From Mycobacterium sp. Aquia_216 (GTDB taxonomy: Bacteria; Actinomycetota; Actinomycetes; Mycobacteriales; Mycobacteriaceae), in NCBI RefSeq assembly GCF_026723865.1, contig NZ_CP113529.1, positions 4,278,001 to 4,342,000 on the forward strand: 64,000 nucleotides of DNA. Direction: 5' to 3'. The position numbers and the translations under genes are program-made. This document shows, in pieces, positions 27,441 through 36,079 of this stretch. A model generated the notes under the pieces. That model saw only the letters and a program-made list of their open reading frames with translations. It made no database searches and was not told the DNA's origin. Position 1 is the stretch's first letter. Each line of letters opens with the position of its first letter.

Positions 27441-27795
27441 TCACTGTTTCTGCAGGTCGGTCTAGCCGATCCGGAAGCCCTTGGCGCAGCCGGTCAGGTA
27501 CCTCATATACCTCTGCGGTCGTGGCCGAAGTGCTCGAACCCGCCGATCGAGAAGATGCGGTCGACGGGTTCGTCGAACTGTTCCCAACCTTTGAGCAGCA
27601 CTCGCCTAGTGCGGGTGCTGTCCAGCTGGTCGAACGATTCTGCACGTGCGCGGCCCTGGTTCTGAGACAACGTCAAGCCGACGCCATCAATGCCATAGTT
27701 CTGGATCGCCCTCCGCAGCGTGGCGCGCCGGCCGCAGCCGATGTCGAGCAACGTCATGCGGGCCGCAGGCCTGCTTGCCCAACGCAGGTCAGTCT
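27441..27795 (-). pseudogene. Mycolic acid cyclopropane synthase/methyltransferase remnant
   Basis: Reading on the minus strand, AARMTLLDIGCGRRATLRRA, VGLTLSQNQ, RTRRVLLKGWEQFDEPVDRI and SIGGFEHFGHDR match the core of mycolic acid cyclopropane synthases (CmaA/MmaA). The frame then stops at RRGI. A second frame immediately after it reads MRYLTGCAKGFRIG, stop, TDLQKQ, which is the family's C-terminal 'YLTGCAxxFRIGYTDxxQ' end. About 130 residues between the two are missing, so an internal deletion plus frameshift and a stop have killed the gene. The N-terminal third is also lost. Enzymes of this family add cyclopropane or methyl groups to mycolates. Confidence 0.75.
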
Positions 27796-27871
27796 TAGCG
27801 GTGCGCGGCGTGAACGCTTGCACGAAGCGCACCAAGAATTCCCGCCAGGGCGCTTGACGCAAGCTATCCAA

Positions 27872-28325
27872 CCCGCGCAGCCCAAATTGACCGGCTCAAA
27901 GGGATGAGTGCCCCAGCTTGGCGCGATCGACCCGTTCATCGCATCCGGCATTACAAGACCACCGGACCCATTATCCCTCAACGGAACTCGGCGACCTAGC
28001 CGCGGCGCGACCACCACGGGGTGATTCACCACGCCAGAATCCGTCGATCACCAGCAACGCGAACCGTGCAGGTCCGCCCCAACCGACATTCAGCGGTTTA
28101 GTCTCCACAGGTGTAGCGTCAGGGGTGCTGAGAATTTCAGCTGGTTGGGCATTCAGCCGTCCGCTGCAGACGCTAGGAGCGTTGGCTTCGAGCCATTAGC
28201 CGCCGGCGATAGAGCAAGGTTGCGGCCATTTCAAGCAGAAAATTCACCGAAAGTCATTACATAGCAATGTATTACAGAGCACGTGCCACCATGAATCGAT
28301 GTCGATCGCACACCAGGCCCATCGC
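27872..28325. other. Intergenic region upstream of the Anbu operon
   Basis: No supported gene. An AT-rich stretch just upstream of the peptidase start holds TACAT (28258-28262) and ATGTA (28267-28271) as a small inverted repeat inside a duplicated ATTAC, a possible promoter or operator. Confidence 0.35.
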
Positions 28326-29054
28326 ATGACTTACTGCATAGGCGTAATGCTGGACAAAGGGCTGATTTTCGCCTCGGACTCTCGCACGCATGCCGGGGTG
28401 GATAACTTCGCCAAGTTCTGCAAGATGACGGTGTTCGAGCGTCGCGGCAACCGCGTCATCGTTCTGCTGAGTTCAGGAAATCTGGCCGGGACTCAAGCCG
28501 TTATCAGCGTGTTGACGCAGCGTTGCGCCGACGGCGATGCGGAGACCAATCTCTTTGGTGCCCGGACGATGTTCGACGTCGTGGGACTGGTCTCCGACGC
28601 GACGCGCGATATCGAGAAACGCGACGCCGGGTACCTAGAAGAGAACAACGTCCGCTTCGATGCCTCGTTCATCGTCGGCGGCCAGATCGCCGGCGAGCCG
28701 CCACGGCTGTTTCGAACCTATGCGGAAGGCAATTTCATCGAAGCGGGCACCGACACGCCCTTCCTTCAGACCGGTGAAACCAAGTACGGGAAACCGATTC
28801 TCGACCGCGTCATCACCGAACACACACCGCTGGCCGATGCTACGAAGTGTGTGTTGGTGTCCTTCAATTCGACCATGCGCAGCAACCTGTCAGTGGGCAT
28901 GCCGATCGACCTGATTTGCTACGAACGGGACAGCCTAGAAGTCCAGTGGCGGCGGCGATTCGACGAGGGTGACCCCTATTTCACCACCCTCAGCGACGAC
29001 TGGGGTGAAGGGGTGCGGCAAGTGTTCCGCGATTTACCCGAGTTGAGCTGGTGA
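28326..29054 (+). CDS. Anbu (ancestral beta subunit) proteasome-like peptidase
   Basis: The 242-residue product is a member of the Anbu branch of the Ntn-hydrolase/HslV fold. Starting at ATG 28326 gives M-TYCIGV, so removal of Met exposes Thr1; counting from it, Asp17 (ASDSR) and Lys32 (KFCKM) fall at the proteasome active-site positions, and SSGNLAGTQ is the usual loop. An upstream GTG/ATG at 28299 would add nine residues and spoil this, so it is rejected. Anbu forms a hexameric helical ring distinct from the 20S proteasome. The normal actinobacterial PrcBA proteasome would be encoded elsewhere. It heads a three-gene operon, with a 10-base gap to the next start. Confidence 0.9.
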   Translation: MTYCIGVMLDKGLIFASDSRTHAGVDNFAKFCKMTVFERRGNRVIVLLSSGNLAGTQAVISVLTQRCADGDAETNLFGARTMFDVVGLVSDATRDIEKRDAGYLEENNVRFDASFIVGGQIAGEPPRLFRTYAEGNFIEAGTDTPFLQTGETKYGKPILDRVITEHTPLADATKCVLVSFNSTMRSNLSVGMPIDLICYERDSLEVQWRRRFDEGDPYFTTLSDDWGEGVRQVFRDLPELSW

Positions 29055-29064
29055 TGGATTCCCG

Positions 29065-29763
29065 GTGGATACCTACATCGTCACGTGTGAACACGGCGGT
29101 AACCGCGTACCCGCGCCCTATCGGCCGCTGTTTCGCGGGCACCGGGCGCTGCTGGATTCCCACCGCGGCTACGATCCTGGGTCGCTGGTCATGGCGAAGG
29201 CCCTCGCCAATGCCCTCGCGGCGCCCCTGGTGTCCTCGACGGTCACCCGTCTGCTCATCGATCTCAACCGCTCGATTGGTCACCCACAACTGTTTTCGGC
29301 TGTGACCCGCGCGGTGCCGGCCCAGGGCCGGGCACAGATCGTCGAAAAGCATTACCGGCCTTACCGCATGCAGGTCGAGTGTCTCGTCGGCCAAGCAGTA
29401 GCGCGTGGGCATCGCGTGATCCACCTTTCATCGCACAGCTTTACCGCGCAGCTAGATGGCAAGGTGCGCGGGACCGATGTCGGCTTGCTCTATCACCCCG
29501 CGAGACGAGCAGAAGCAGAAATGTGCGCTCGCTGGAAGGAAACCCTGGCGACGCTGGCCCCGCAAATTCACGTGCGCCGCAACTACCCGTACGCCGGCAA
29601 AGGAGACGGGTTGACGTCGCACTTGCGCGCGTGCTTCGCGCCGAGCGATTACGTCGGCATCGAACTGGAAGTCAACCAAGGCATCGTTTTCGAGGCGGGT
29701 CGGCGCTGGACGGCGTTGCGGCGCATGCTGATCGACTCATTACGCACGGCATGTGCGGCCTGA
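29065..29763 (+). CDS. N-formylglutamate amidohydrolase-fold protein
   Basis: The 232-residue protein belongs to the FGase family (PF05013), zinc-dependent amidohydrolases. Visible features are VTCEHGGNRVP at the N-terminus (metal-binding His), DSHRGYDPGSLVMAKALA, TRLLIDLNRSIGHPQLF, the VIHLSSHSF strand-loop (second His pair), GTDVGLLYHP and GLTSHLRACFAPSDYVGIELEVNQ. The GTG start lies 10 bases after the Anbu stop. No histidine-degradation (hut) genes are nearby, so a true formylglutamate role is unlikely; removal of an acyl or amide cap from a peptide is a guess based on its partners. Confidence 0.85.
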   Translation: MDTYIVTCEHGGNRVPAPYRPLFRGHRALLDSHRGYDPGSLVMAKALANALAAPLVSSTVTRLLIDLNRSIGHPQLFSAVTRAVPAQGRAQIVEKHYRPYRMQVECLVGQAVARGHRVIHLSSHSFTAQLDGKVRGTDVGLLYHPARRAEAEMCARWKETLATLAPQIHVRRNYPYAGKGDGLTSHLRACFAPSDYVGIELEVNQGIVFEAGRRWTALRRMLIDSLRTACAA

Positions 29764-29810
29764 GTACACATGATTGGCGCCCTGCGCCAAGAAACACATA
29801 GAGAGAAATA

Positions 29811-30623
29811 ATGAAGATTCATGTCGGTTTCGAAATGATCTACGACTCCCCCCAGCCCACGCCGATAATTTTCAACCTCAACGTCCACTTCACCCGCGTG
29901 TCCGATTTGATCGGCCGGGACGACCTCGTGGTCGACCCGCCGGTCCCGTTGGCGGCCTATCGGGACGGTTTCGGCAACTGGTGCACCCGCATTGTCGCAC
30001 CCGAGGGCCGCACGTGCGTCCGGGCCGACGCGTACGTGCAGGACACTGGACTAACCGACCCCATTGTTCCTCAGGCACAACAAGTTCCGGTGCCGGACCT
30101 ACCCGAGGACACCCTGGTCTTCCTGCTCGGGAGCCGATACTGCGAAACGGATCGGCTGTCCGAGATAGCGTGGGGGCTCTTTCAGCACACGCCGCCCGGA
30201 TGGGCTCGTGTTCAGGCGATCTGCGACTACGTTCACGAACATCTCACGTTCGGCTACGAGCACGCGCGGATGACACGCACAGCGCTGGAAGCTTTTTACG
30301 ACCGGGCCGGCGTCTGCCGCGATTTCACGCACCTTGCCGTGGCGTTCTGCCGCTGCATGAACATCCCCGCGCGCTACTGCACCGGGTACCTCGGCGATAT
30401 CGGTGTGCCCCCAGTCGACGACCCGATGGATTTCGCCGCCTGGTTCGAGGTGTTCCTCGGCGGCCAATGGCATACCTTCGACGCGCGCAACAACACGCCA
30501 CGCATCGGCCGGGTGTTGATCGCGCGTGGCCGCGACGCCGCCGACGTCGCGCTCAGCAACACGTTCGGCCCCGCCGCATTAACGAGCTTCAAGGTATGGG
30601 CTGACGAGGTACCCGCCGGCTGA
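29811..30623 (+). CDS. Transglutaminase-like cysteine hydrolase
   Basis: The 270-residue protein has an N-terminal beta-rich half (MKIHVGFEMIYDSPQPTP, VDPPVPLAAYRDGFGNWCTRI) and a C-terminal transglutaminase-like core. The Cys motif is DRAGVCRDFTHLAVAFCR (catalytic Cys in GVC), and the Asp lies in WHTFDARNN. The place before the conserved Trp where most family members carry the catalytic His reads DFAAWFEVFL, so Ala may replace it, unless QWHTF supplies a His. AGAGAG precedes the ATG. Bacterial Anbu loci commonly include this type of transglutaminase together with alpha-E and ATP-grasp proteins; those two are missing here. Confidence 0.87.
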   Translation: MKIHVGFEMIYDSPQPTPIIFNLNVHFTRVSDLIGRDDLVVDPPVPLAAYRDGFGNWCTRIVAPEGRTCVRADAYVQDTGLTDPIVPQAQQVPVPDLPEDTLVFLLGSRYCETDRLSEIAWGLFQHTPPGWARVQAICDYVHEHLTFGYEHARMTRTALEAFYDRAGVCRDFTHLAVAFCRCMNIPARYCTGYLGDIGVPPVDDPMDFAAWFEVFLGGQWHTFDARNNTPRIGRVLIARGRDAADVALSNTFGPAALTSFKVWADEVPAG

Positions 30624-30636
30624 GCCGCAACAACGC

Positions 30637-31899
30637 CTACCTGATGTCCGCGGCGAGACCAGCGCTTCCCCGCCAATGGCGGACCGCTGCGATCGCTGTC
30701 TTAAGCCCACGGCGGCGTCCTGTGACCCGGTCGGTCTTGGCGAAACCAGGCTCTAACTCGGCGAACATCCGCTCGCTGCGGGTCTCAGGCGCGTTGTCAG
30801 CAGTGTCACGTAAGTACTTGTCCGGCAGCGATAGCTTGGCGATCGTGCGCCATGTCTTGCCGTACTGCACCAGGAAAGAGCCTGTGGTGTAAGGCAAGTC
30901 GTACTTGTCGCACACCTCGCGCACTCGCACCGAAACCTCGTGCAAACGGTTGCTCGGCAGGTCGGGAAACAGATGATGCTCGATCTGATGGCATAGGTTG
31001 CCGCTCATGAACCGCAGCAGCCATCCGCCCTCGAAATTGGCACTGCCCAGCATCTGACGCAGATACCACTGGCCCTTTGTCTCGCCGACCATGTCGGTCT
31101 TGGTGAATTTCTCCGCGCCATCGGGGAAATGCCCGCAAAAGATCACCGCGTTGGCCCACACATTGCGGATCACGTTGGCGACCGCGTTGGCCTTCACCGT
31201 GGACTTGTACGTCGCGCCGGGCGACAACGAGGTCAACGCCGGAAGGGCCACGTAGTCCTTGACCAGCTGCCTGCCGGCCTTAATTGAGAACTCGCGCGTC
31301 CGCTGCCAAGTGATTTCGCGCTCCGGTCCAGGCTTGAGAAGCTTCTCGAGGTCGACGGTCTGCAAGCCAATGCCCCACTCGAATGCAACCGCGAGAAGGG
31401 CATTGAACAGCAGATTACCGACGTTGTATGGCTCCCAGGGCTGATCGCGCGTGACGCGCAAGATGAAGTAGCCGACATCGTCGTCCATTCCGAGGATATT
31501 GGTGTACTTGTGGTGCTGAAAGTTGTGAGCGGAAACCCAGTGCTTGGACGCCGCGCTCATGTCCCACTCCCACGTCGTGGAGTGAATCTCGGGATCGTTC
31601 ATCCAGTTCCACTGGCCATGCATGACGTTGTGGCCGATCTCCATGTTCTCGATGATCTTGGCCATGCCCAGGGTCAGCGCTCCGGCCCACCACGCCGAGC
31701 GTTTCGAACTCGCGGCAAGCAAGAGTCGGCCGGCTACTTCGAGGGCACGTTGGGCGGCGATGGTGCGACGGATGTAGCGGGCATCGCGCGCGCCCAGGGA
31801 ATCCTCAATGTCGAGCCGGATCGTATCCAATTCAACGGCCAAATTCTCGATGTCGGCCTCTGTTAAATGCGCGAAGACCGGAACATCAGTAATCGCCAT
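30637..31899 (-). CDS. desA3: Membrane fatty acid desaturase, DesA3/linoleoyl-CoA desaturase type
   Basis: The 420-residue protein has the three histidine boxes of acyl-CoA desaturases: HNVMH, HNFQHHKYTN and HQIEHHLFPDLPSN, the last being the front-end-like box. Two or more hydrophobic stretches lie between them. It should insert a double bond into stearoyl-CoA (oleate formation) at the membrane, as DesA3 (Rv3229c) does. In M. tuberculosis the electron donor Rv3230c is the neighbouring gene; no such oxidoreductase is seen here. Upstream DNA contains TTACGTAA (32012-32019), a short palindrome that might be regulatory. Confidence 0.88.
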   Translation of the reverse strand: MAITDVPVFAHLTEADIENLAVELDTIRLDIEDSLGARDARYIRRTIAAQRALEVAGRLLLAASSKRSAWWAGALTLGMAKIIENMEIGHNVMHGQWNWMNDPEIHSTTWEWDMSAASKHWVSAHNFQHHKYTNILGMDDDVGYFILRVTRDQPWEPYNVGNLLFNALLAVAFEWGIGLQTVDLEKLLKPGPEREITWQRTREFSIKAGRQLVKDYVALPALTSLSPGATYKSTVKANAVANVIRNVWANAVIFCGHFPDGAEKFTKTDMVGETKGQWYLRQMLGSANFEGGWLLRFMSGNLCHQIEHHLFPDLPSNRLHEVSVRVREVCDKYDLPYTTGSFLVQYGKTWRTIAKLSLPDKYLRDTADNAPETRSERMFAELEPGFAKTDRVTGRRRGLKTAIAAVRHWRGSAGLAADIR

Positions 31900-32119
31900 G
31901 GTTCTCCCCCATCGTGCTGCGCCATCTGCAGTGTGTAATCGGCGGCCGAGCCCCCTTGCTCTCGTCGTTCAACGCGGCGAACGGTTCTGCAGTTCCCCCT
32001 AAGTTACACACTTACGTAATTCTCATGTCCGCAGGTGAGCCAGTTTTATTGCGCATCAACACTGTTCGTTGACGCGTTCGAAACTGAAGCCGCCACTCGG
32101 GCTTTGCTGAGCCGCAAAC

Positions 32120-33175
32120 TCACGCGGTGCGACGGCGTCGTAGGAACGGGTCGCCGAGCGATGGCGGTTGATACCCGGTGTCGGAATCGGAAAGCGTTAC
32201 ACCTGGTGGGACGATCTCGTCGATCCTGTCCAGGATATCGGTCGACAGCGTCACCTCGGCCGCTCCGATCTGCGAACGAAGATGGTCCATCGTGCGCGGG
32301 CCGATGATCGGCGCAGTGACCCCTGGGTGCTGCATGACGAACGCCAATGCCAGGTGAATCAGCGACAAGCCAGCGTCATCGGCCAATTGCCCGAGCGCAT
32401 CGGCTGCCTCGAGTTTGCGCTGATTGCCCGGACTCGACATGTCGAAGCGTCCCGGTATCCGGTTGCGGCGCTTGGACTCCGGGAGGTCCTTGTCCTTGCG
32501 ATAGCCGCCCGATAGCCAGCCACCGGCCAACGGACTCCACGGCAATACGCCCATCCCGAAGTCTTGTGCAACCGGCAAGACGTCGGCCTCGATCCCCCGC
32601 ACCAGCAGTGAGTAGGGTGGCTGCTCGGTGACGAACCGACCGAGGCCGCGCCGCTCGCTGGCCCACTGCGCCTGTACGATCTGGTGAGCGGGGTAGGTCG
32701 AAGAGCCGAAGGCCCGAATCTTGCCTTGCCGTTGCAGATCAGTGAGTGCGGACAGCGTCTCCTCGATGTCGGTGTCCGGATCAGGCCGGTGTATCTGGTA
32801 GAGGTCGATCCAGTCGGTGTCCAACCGGCGCAGACTGTTCTCGACCTCCCGCACGATCCAGCGGCGCGAGTTGCCCCGCATGTTGGGATCCCCGCCTTCG
32901 CCGCCCGTCGGAACGCCCATTTGGCCGTGGACTTTGGTTGCCAGGACCACGCCATCACGCCGAGTCCCGGCCAGCGCCTTCCCGACGATGACCTCGGACT
33001 CGCCCTGAGAGTAGACGTCTGCGGTGTCGATGAAGTTGATCCCGGCGTCCAACGCCGCATGGATCGTCGCGATGGACAACTCGTGGTCAGGCTCGCCCCA
33101 GGCGCCGAACATCATGGCCCCCAAGCAAAGCGGGCTGACCCGGATTCCTGTTCGACCTAAGCTCCGATATTCCAC
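32120..33175 (-). CDS. Aldo/keto reductase
   Basis: The 351-residue protein has the full aldo/keto reductase TIM barrel: MEYRSLGRTGIRVSPLCLGAMMFG, GINFIDTADVYSQGESE (Asp and Tyr of the tetrad), VVLATKVHG (Lys), DLYQIHRPDPDTD (His), and IGPRTMDHLRSQIGA (NADPH phosphate loop). It therefore reduces aldehydes or ketones with NADPH; the substrate is unknown. It stands alone, opposite to no obvious partner. Confidence 0.9.
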   Translation of the reverse strand: MEYRSLGRTGIRVSPLCLGAMMFGAWGEPDHELSIATIHAALDAGINFIDTADVYSQGESEVIVGKALAGTRRDGVVLATKVHGQMGVPTGGEGGDPNMRGNSRRWIVREVENSLRRLDTDWIDLYQIHRPDPDTDIEETLSALTDLQRQGKIRAFGSSTYPAHQIVQAQWASERRGLGRFVTEQPPYSLLVRGIEADVLPVAQDFGMGVLPWSPLAGGWLSGGYRKDKDLPESKRRNRIPGRFDMSSPGNQRKLEAADALGQLADDAGLSLIHLALAFVMQHPGVTAPIIGPRTMDHLRSQIGAAEVTLSTDILDRIDEIVPPGVTLSDSDTGYQPPSLGDPFLRRRRTA

Positions 33176-33245
33176 ACAGCGAGTCTAGGCGCCGAACTCA
33201 CGCGCGCGGCCAACGGCCCTCAGAGACCTGGTGGGTCGATGGCGA

Positions 33246-34301
33246 TTAACCGAGGCTCTTGGCGAAACCGCTGAGATCGCGCATGCTGGCCGCGAAAACC
33301 TCGGGCATCGCACCCGCGAAAATCAGATCGCCCCCATGACAGGTCCCCGCGACCAACCTGCCCACCGTGGGAACGCCCGCGCGCACCAGACGCCGGTAGT
33401 AGTCCAACCCTTCGTCGCGCAACGGGTCGACTTCGTTCACCGAAATCACGTGCGGCGGAAGGCCATTCAGATCTTTGTCGGTCGCTGCGCCGGCAAAACA
33501 GGTCGGATCGTTCGAGTTCTGATTTTCGGGGTCGTAGATCGAACCCAGTAGCTCCAATTGCTGAAGGCTGATGAAGTAGCCGTCGCATTCCCGCAGTGAC
33601 GGCAACTCGTCGGGAGCATCGTGCCACCGGTTGGAGATGTACGGGCACTGCGCGTAGAAGCCCGCGATTTCGTTAAGCCACCCTTCGCGTTTCGCCTTGT
33701 GCGCCACGGTCAAAGTGAGATTGCCTCCGCCAGACTCGCCGGCAACGATCAGATGGCTGACGCCAAGTTCAGCTCGATTCGCGGCTACCCAACGAGCGCC
33801 GGCCGCGCAGTCGTTCAATCCGGCGGGAAACGGGTGCGGACCGTGCTTTCCTCCGGAATTACGGAACTCGACGCCGACGACGACAAGGCCGGTGCCCGCC
33901 ATGTGCTCACGCAGCCGCATGTACGTTGCGTCGGCGGCGCTGGCGATGGCCATGCCGCCGCCGTGCAGATGCACGACGGCCGGCAACGGACCATCATTAT
34001 GGGGGCGGCTGATATACAGCGTCACGTCGTTACCGTCTTCGCCGGTGATCGTTGTCGTCGTAGTCGTGACACCGCTCGCGTCCGGAACGCCGGCCGCGAA
34101 TAGACCGAGCACGGCGCCCATCCCCTCCTCAGCCATCGCCGCATACGCGAGCCGTTCCTCCAGCGGCGAATCGATGGTCAGCGGCACCGTGGGCGCATTG
34201 CCGTCGAGTCCGAACGGCGCAAGAGCTTCGACCATTCTCGGGTCCGCCCGAGGATCGGTTCGAAGACAACAATCCTGATCAGCGAGACGACCGTTGGCCA
34301 T
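33246..34301 (-). CDS. Hormone-sensitive-lipase-family esterase
   Basis: The 351-residue alpha/beta hydrolase has HLHGGGMAIAS (oxyanion hole), VAGESGGGNLT (nucleophile Ser), EVDPLRDEGLDYY (acid Asp) and TCHGGDLIF (His). This set is that of the Lip esterases abundant in mycobacteria. A Thr-rich run (TTTTTTITGEDG) precedes the core. The first ~20 residues are unusual (Cys-Cys), so the true start might be slightly internal. Substrates are likely short acyl esters. Confidence 0.85.
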   Translation of the reverse strand: MANGRLADQDCCLRTDPRADPRMVEALAPFGLDGNAPTVPLTIDSPLEERLAYAAMAEEGMGAVLGLFAAGVPDASGVTTTTTTITGEDGNDVTLYISRPHNDGPLPAVVHLHGGGMAIASAADATYMRLREHMAGTGLVVVGVEFRNSGGKHGPHPFPAGLNDCAAGARWVAANRAELGVSHLIVAGESGGGNLTLTVAHKAKREGWLNEIAGFYAQCPYISNRWHDAPDELPSLRECDGYFISLQQLELLGSIYDPENQNSNDPTCFAGAATDKDLNGLPPHVISVNEVDPLRDEGLDYYRRLVRAGVPTVGRLVAGTCHGGDLIFAGAMPEVFAASMRDLSGFAKSLG

Positions 34302-34404
34302 TTTGTGACTGTACTGTCGCCGCCACCACGCGGCTAGACCGAAATGATCGGGCCGAGAAAAACACTGGGCCGCAACGCGCTGAGCTGGCAGGGTATCTAA
34401 TCGT

Positions 34405-34475
34405 GCGGGTGTGGCTGAGCGGCTAGGCAGCGGCCTGCAAAGCCGTATACACGGGTTCGAGTCCCGTCACTCGCT
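34405..34475 (+). tRNA. tRNA-Cys (anticodon GCA)
   Basis: A cloverleaf is visible: acceptor GCGGGTG pairs with CACTCGC (one G-T pair), anticodon stem GCGGC/GCCGT around loop CTGCAAA, and T arm ACGGG-TTCGAGT-CCCGT. The discriminator is T and an encoded CCA follows at 34476-34478. The stop codon of the convergent reductase gene lies 10 bases downstream. Confidence 0.95.
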
Positions 34476-34487
34476 CCACAACAGCCG

Positions 34488-35630
34488 TCAGGCAACGTGC
34501 GGCGTCACCAGGAATTTCTCGCCGGTGGCTCGCTTGACGTATTCGTTGAACGCGTCGGGGCTGAGCATGCCGGCGAGTGAAACCTCTCGGGTGTAGTTAC
34601 TCGCGAACGTCGTGGTGAGTTCCGCGGCAACCCGCGCGCGCAGCCGGCCAAAGGTCTCGGCCCCCGCGCTCTGAATGAACGAGGTGAGCAGCCACCCGCC
34701 GACTCCCCACGCCATGCCAAAGCTCCTGGTCAGCACGGTCGGGCTGGTGTCGAGTGCGCCGTAGATGTACACCTGCTTGTGGACGGTCGAGCCGTAGCGC
34801 GAGTATTCGGCCACGGTCGCGTTGGCCGCCTGCTCCATGCCGTTGAGGATCTGGCTTGCCAGGGTTCCACCACCCGTGGCGTCGAAGGCAAGCGTCGCGG
34901 AGGTCGCTTTGAGCGCCTCGACGAGGTCGGTCACAAACGACGGCGACGTCGAGTTGAGGACATGGGTTGCGCCGAGCGACTTCAACAGCTGCTCTTGCTC
35001 GGGTTTGCGCACGATATTGACCAGCGGTATGCCGTCTTGCTGGCAGAGTTTGACCAGCATCTGGCCGAGGTTCGACGCCGCGGCGGTGTGCACGAGGCCC
35101 GGATGTCCTTCGCGGCGCATGGTTTCCGTCATTCCGAGCGCCGTCATCGGGTTGACGAACGACGATGCTCCGTCCCTGGCCGTGGCGCCCTCGGGCAGTG
35201 CCAGACACGCCGATGCGTCGACCGCTCGGTATTGCGAGTACATCGCCCCGCCGGCGATCGCCACCTTCTTTCCGATCAGCGCCTGGGCTGCTTCGGACGA
35301 CCCAGCGGCCACCACGGTGCCGGCGCCCTCATTTCCCACCGGAAGCGATTTGTCGAGTCTCGCGGAAAACGCCCCGAGGGCGGCGTCGCCGAGCGACGCA
35401 GTGACGACGGGACGCTCCGGCGTTCCCGCGACCGTCGCCTTCGTGATGTCCGCGCCGGCAATGAGCAGGCCCAAGTCCGACGGGTTGATCGGCGATGCTT
35501 CCAGCCGCACCAGCACTTCATTGGGGCCAGGGGTCGGAACCGGAACCTCGTGCAGCGAGAGTTCAAGCGTGCCGTCAGAGGTCAACAACGAACGGAGCTC
35601 CAGCGCTTCGGCAGGTACACCTGTAGTCAT
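34488..35630 (-). CDS. Zinc-independent quinone-reductase-like medium-chain dehydrogenase
   Basis: The 380-residue protein has the MDR layout: an N-terminal GroES-like part (EVLVRLEASPINPSDLGLLIAG, SLPVGNEGAGTVVAAG) and a Rossmann domain (TAAASNLGQMLVKLCQQDGIPLVNIVR, LAFDATGGGTLASQIL). It lacks the Cys ligands for catalytic or structural zinc, so it is of the quinone oxidoreductase type, using NADPH. The N-terminal half has extra inserted residues around 70-90 relative to crotonyl-type enzymes. Substrate unknown. Confidence 0.85.
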   Translation of the reverse strand: MTTGVPAEALELRSLLTSDGTLELSLHEVPVPTPGPNEVLVRLEASPINPSDLGLLIAGADITKATVAGTPERPVVTASLGDAALGAFSARLDKSLPVGNEGAGTVVAAGSSEAAQALIGKKVAIAGGAMYSQYRAVDASACLALPEGATARDGASSFVNPMTALGMTETMRREGHPGLVHTAAASNLGQMLVKLCQQDGIPLVNIVRKPEQEQLLKSLGATHVLNSTSPSFVTDLVEALKATSATLAFDATGGGTLASQILNGMEQAANATVAEYSRYGSTVHKQVYIYGALDTSPTVLTRSFGMAWGVGGWLLTSFIQSAGAETFGRLRARVAAELTTTFASNYTREVSLAGMLSPDAFNEYVKRATGEKFLVTPHVA

Positions 35631-35682
35631 GGCGGTGCCTCGTTCCTCTCGTGGGTGTTAGGCGTGTCAACGCCGAAGGCGG

Positions 35683-36078
35683 CTACAGATCTTCCATGGC
35701 GTCGAGGTAAAACCACCGGCCAGCGCGGCGCTCGAAGCGACTGCGCTCATGCATGCTGCCGGCGCGGCCCGCGCACTCGAAGTGGGCCCTGAACTCCACC
35801 TCGCCGACATCGTCGTCAGGACCACCGGCTACGGTGTCGATCACGGCCAGACCCGTCCAGGTGGTGCCGGGGTCGATGCTCACGTCGACCGGCCGGGTTC
35901 GCGGGTGCCAGGTGCGGAATAGGTAGTCGGCGTCGCCGTGCGCGTATGCCGAATACCTCGACCGCATCAACTCCTCGGCCGATCGGGCTTGCAGCTCGCC
36001 ATCGTGAAGCGGTCCGCAACAGGCGCGATAGTTGGCGTCAATGCCGCAGGGACACGACAGCCCGACGAGTTCGTCCAC
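35683..36078 (-). CDS. YchJ-family SEC-C-like protein
   Basis: The 131-residue protein has a Cys-rich start (LSCPCGIDANYRACCGPLHDG) typical of the SEC-C zinc motif in YchJ proteins, then ARSAEELMRSRYSAYAHGDADYL, the family signature, and a YchJ-like core ending in RRAGRWFYLDAMEDL. The GTG at 36078 lies 1 base after the stop of the TPM gene, so translation is probably coupled; the frame further upstream runs through that gene and is not used. Its biochemical role is not known; it is thought to bind zinc. Confidence 0.82.
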   Translation of the reverse strand: MDELVGLSCPCGIDANYRACCGPLHDGELQARSAEELMRSRYSAYAHGDADYLFRTWHPRTRPVDVSIDPGTTWTGLAVIDTVAGGPDDDVGEVEFRAHFECAGRAGSMHERSRFERRAGRWFYLDAMEDL

Positions 36079-36079
36079 G

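Noticed and set aside
29774..30604. 276-codon plus-strand frame over the transglutaminase gene
   Set aside because: It is a frame-shifted shadow of the gene at 29811, rich in Arg, Pro and His.
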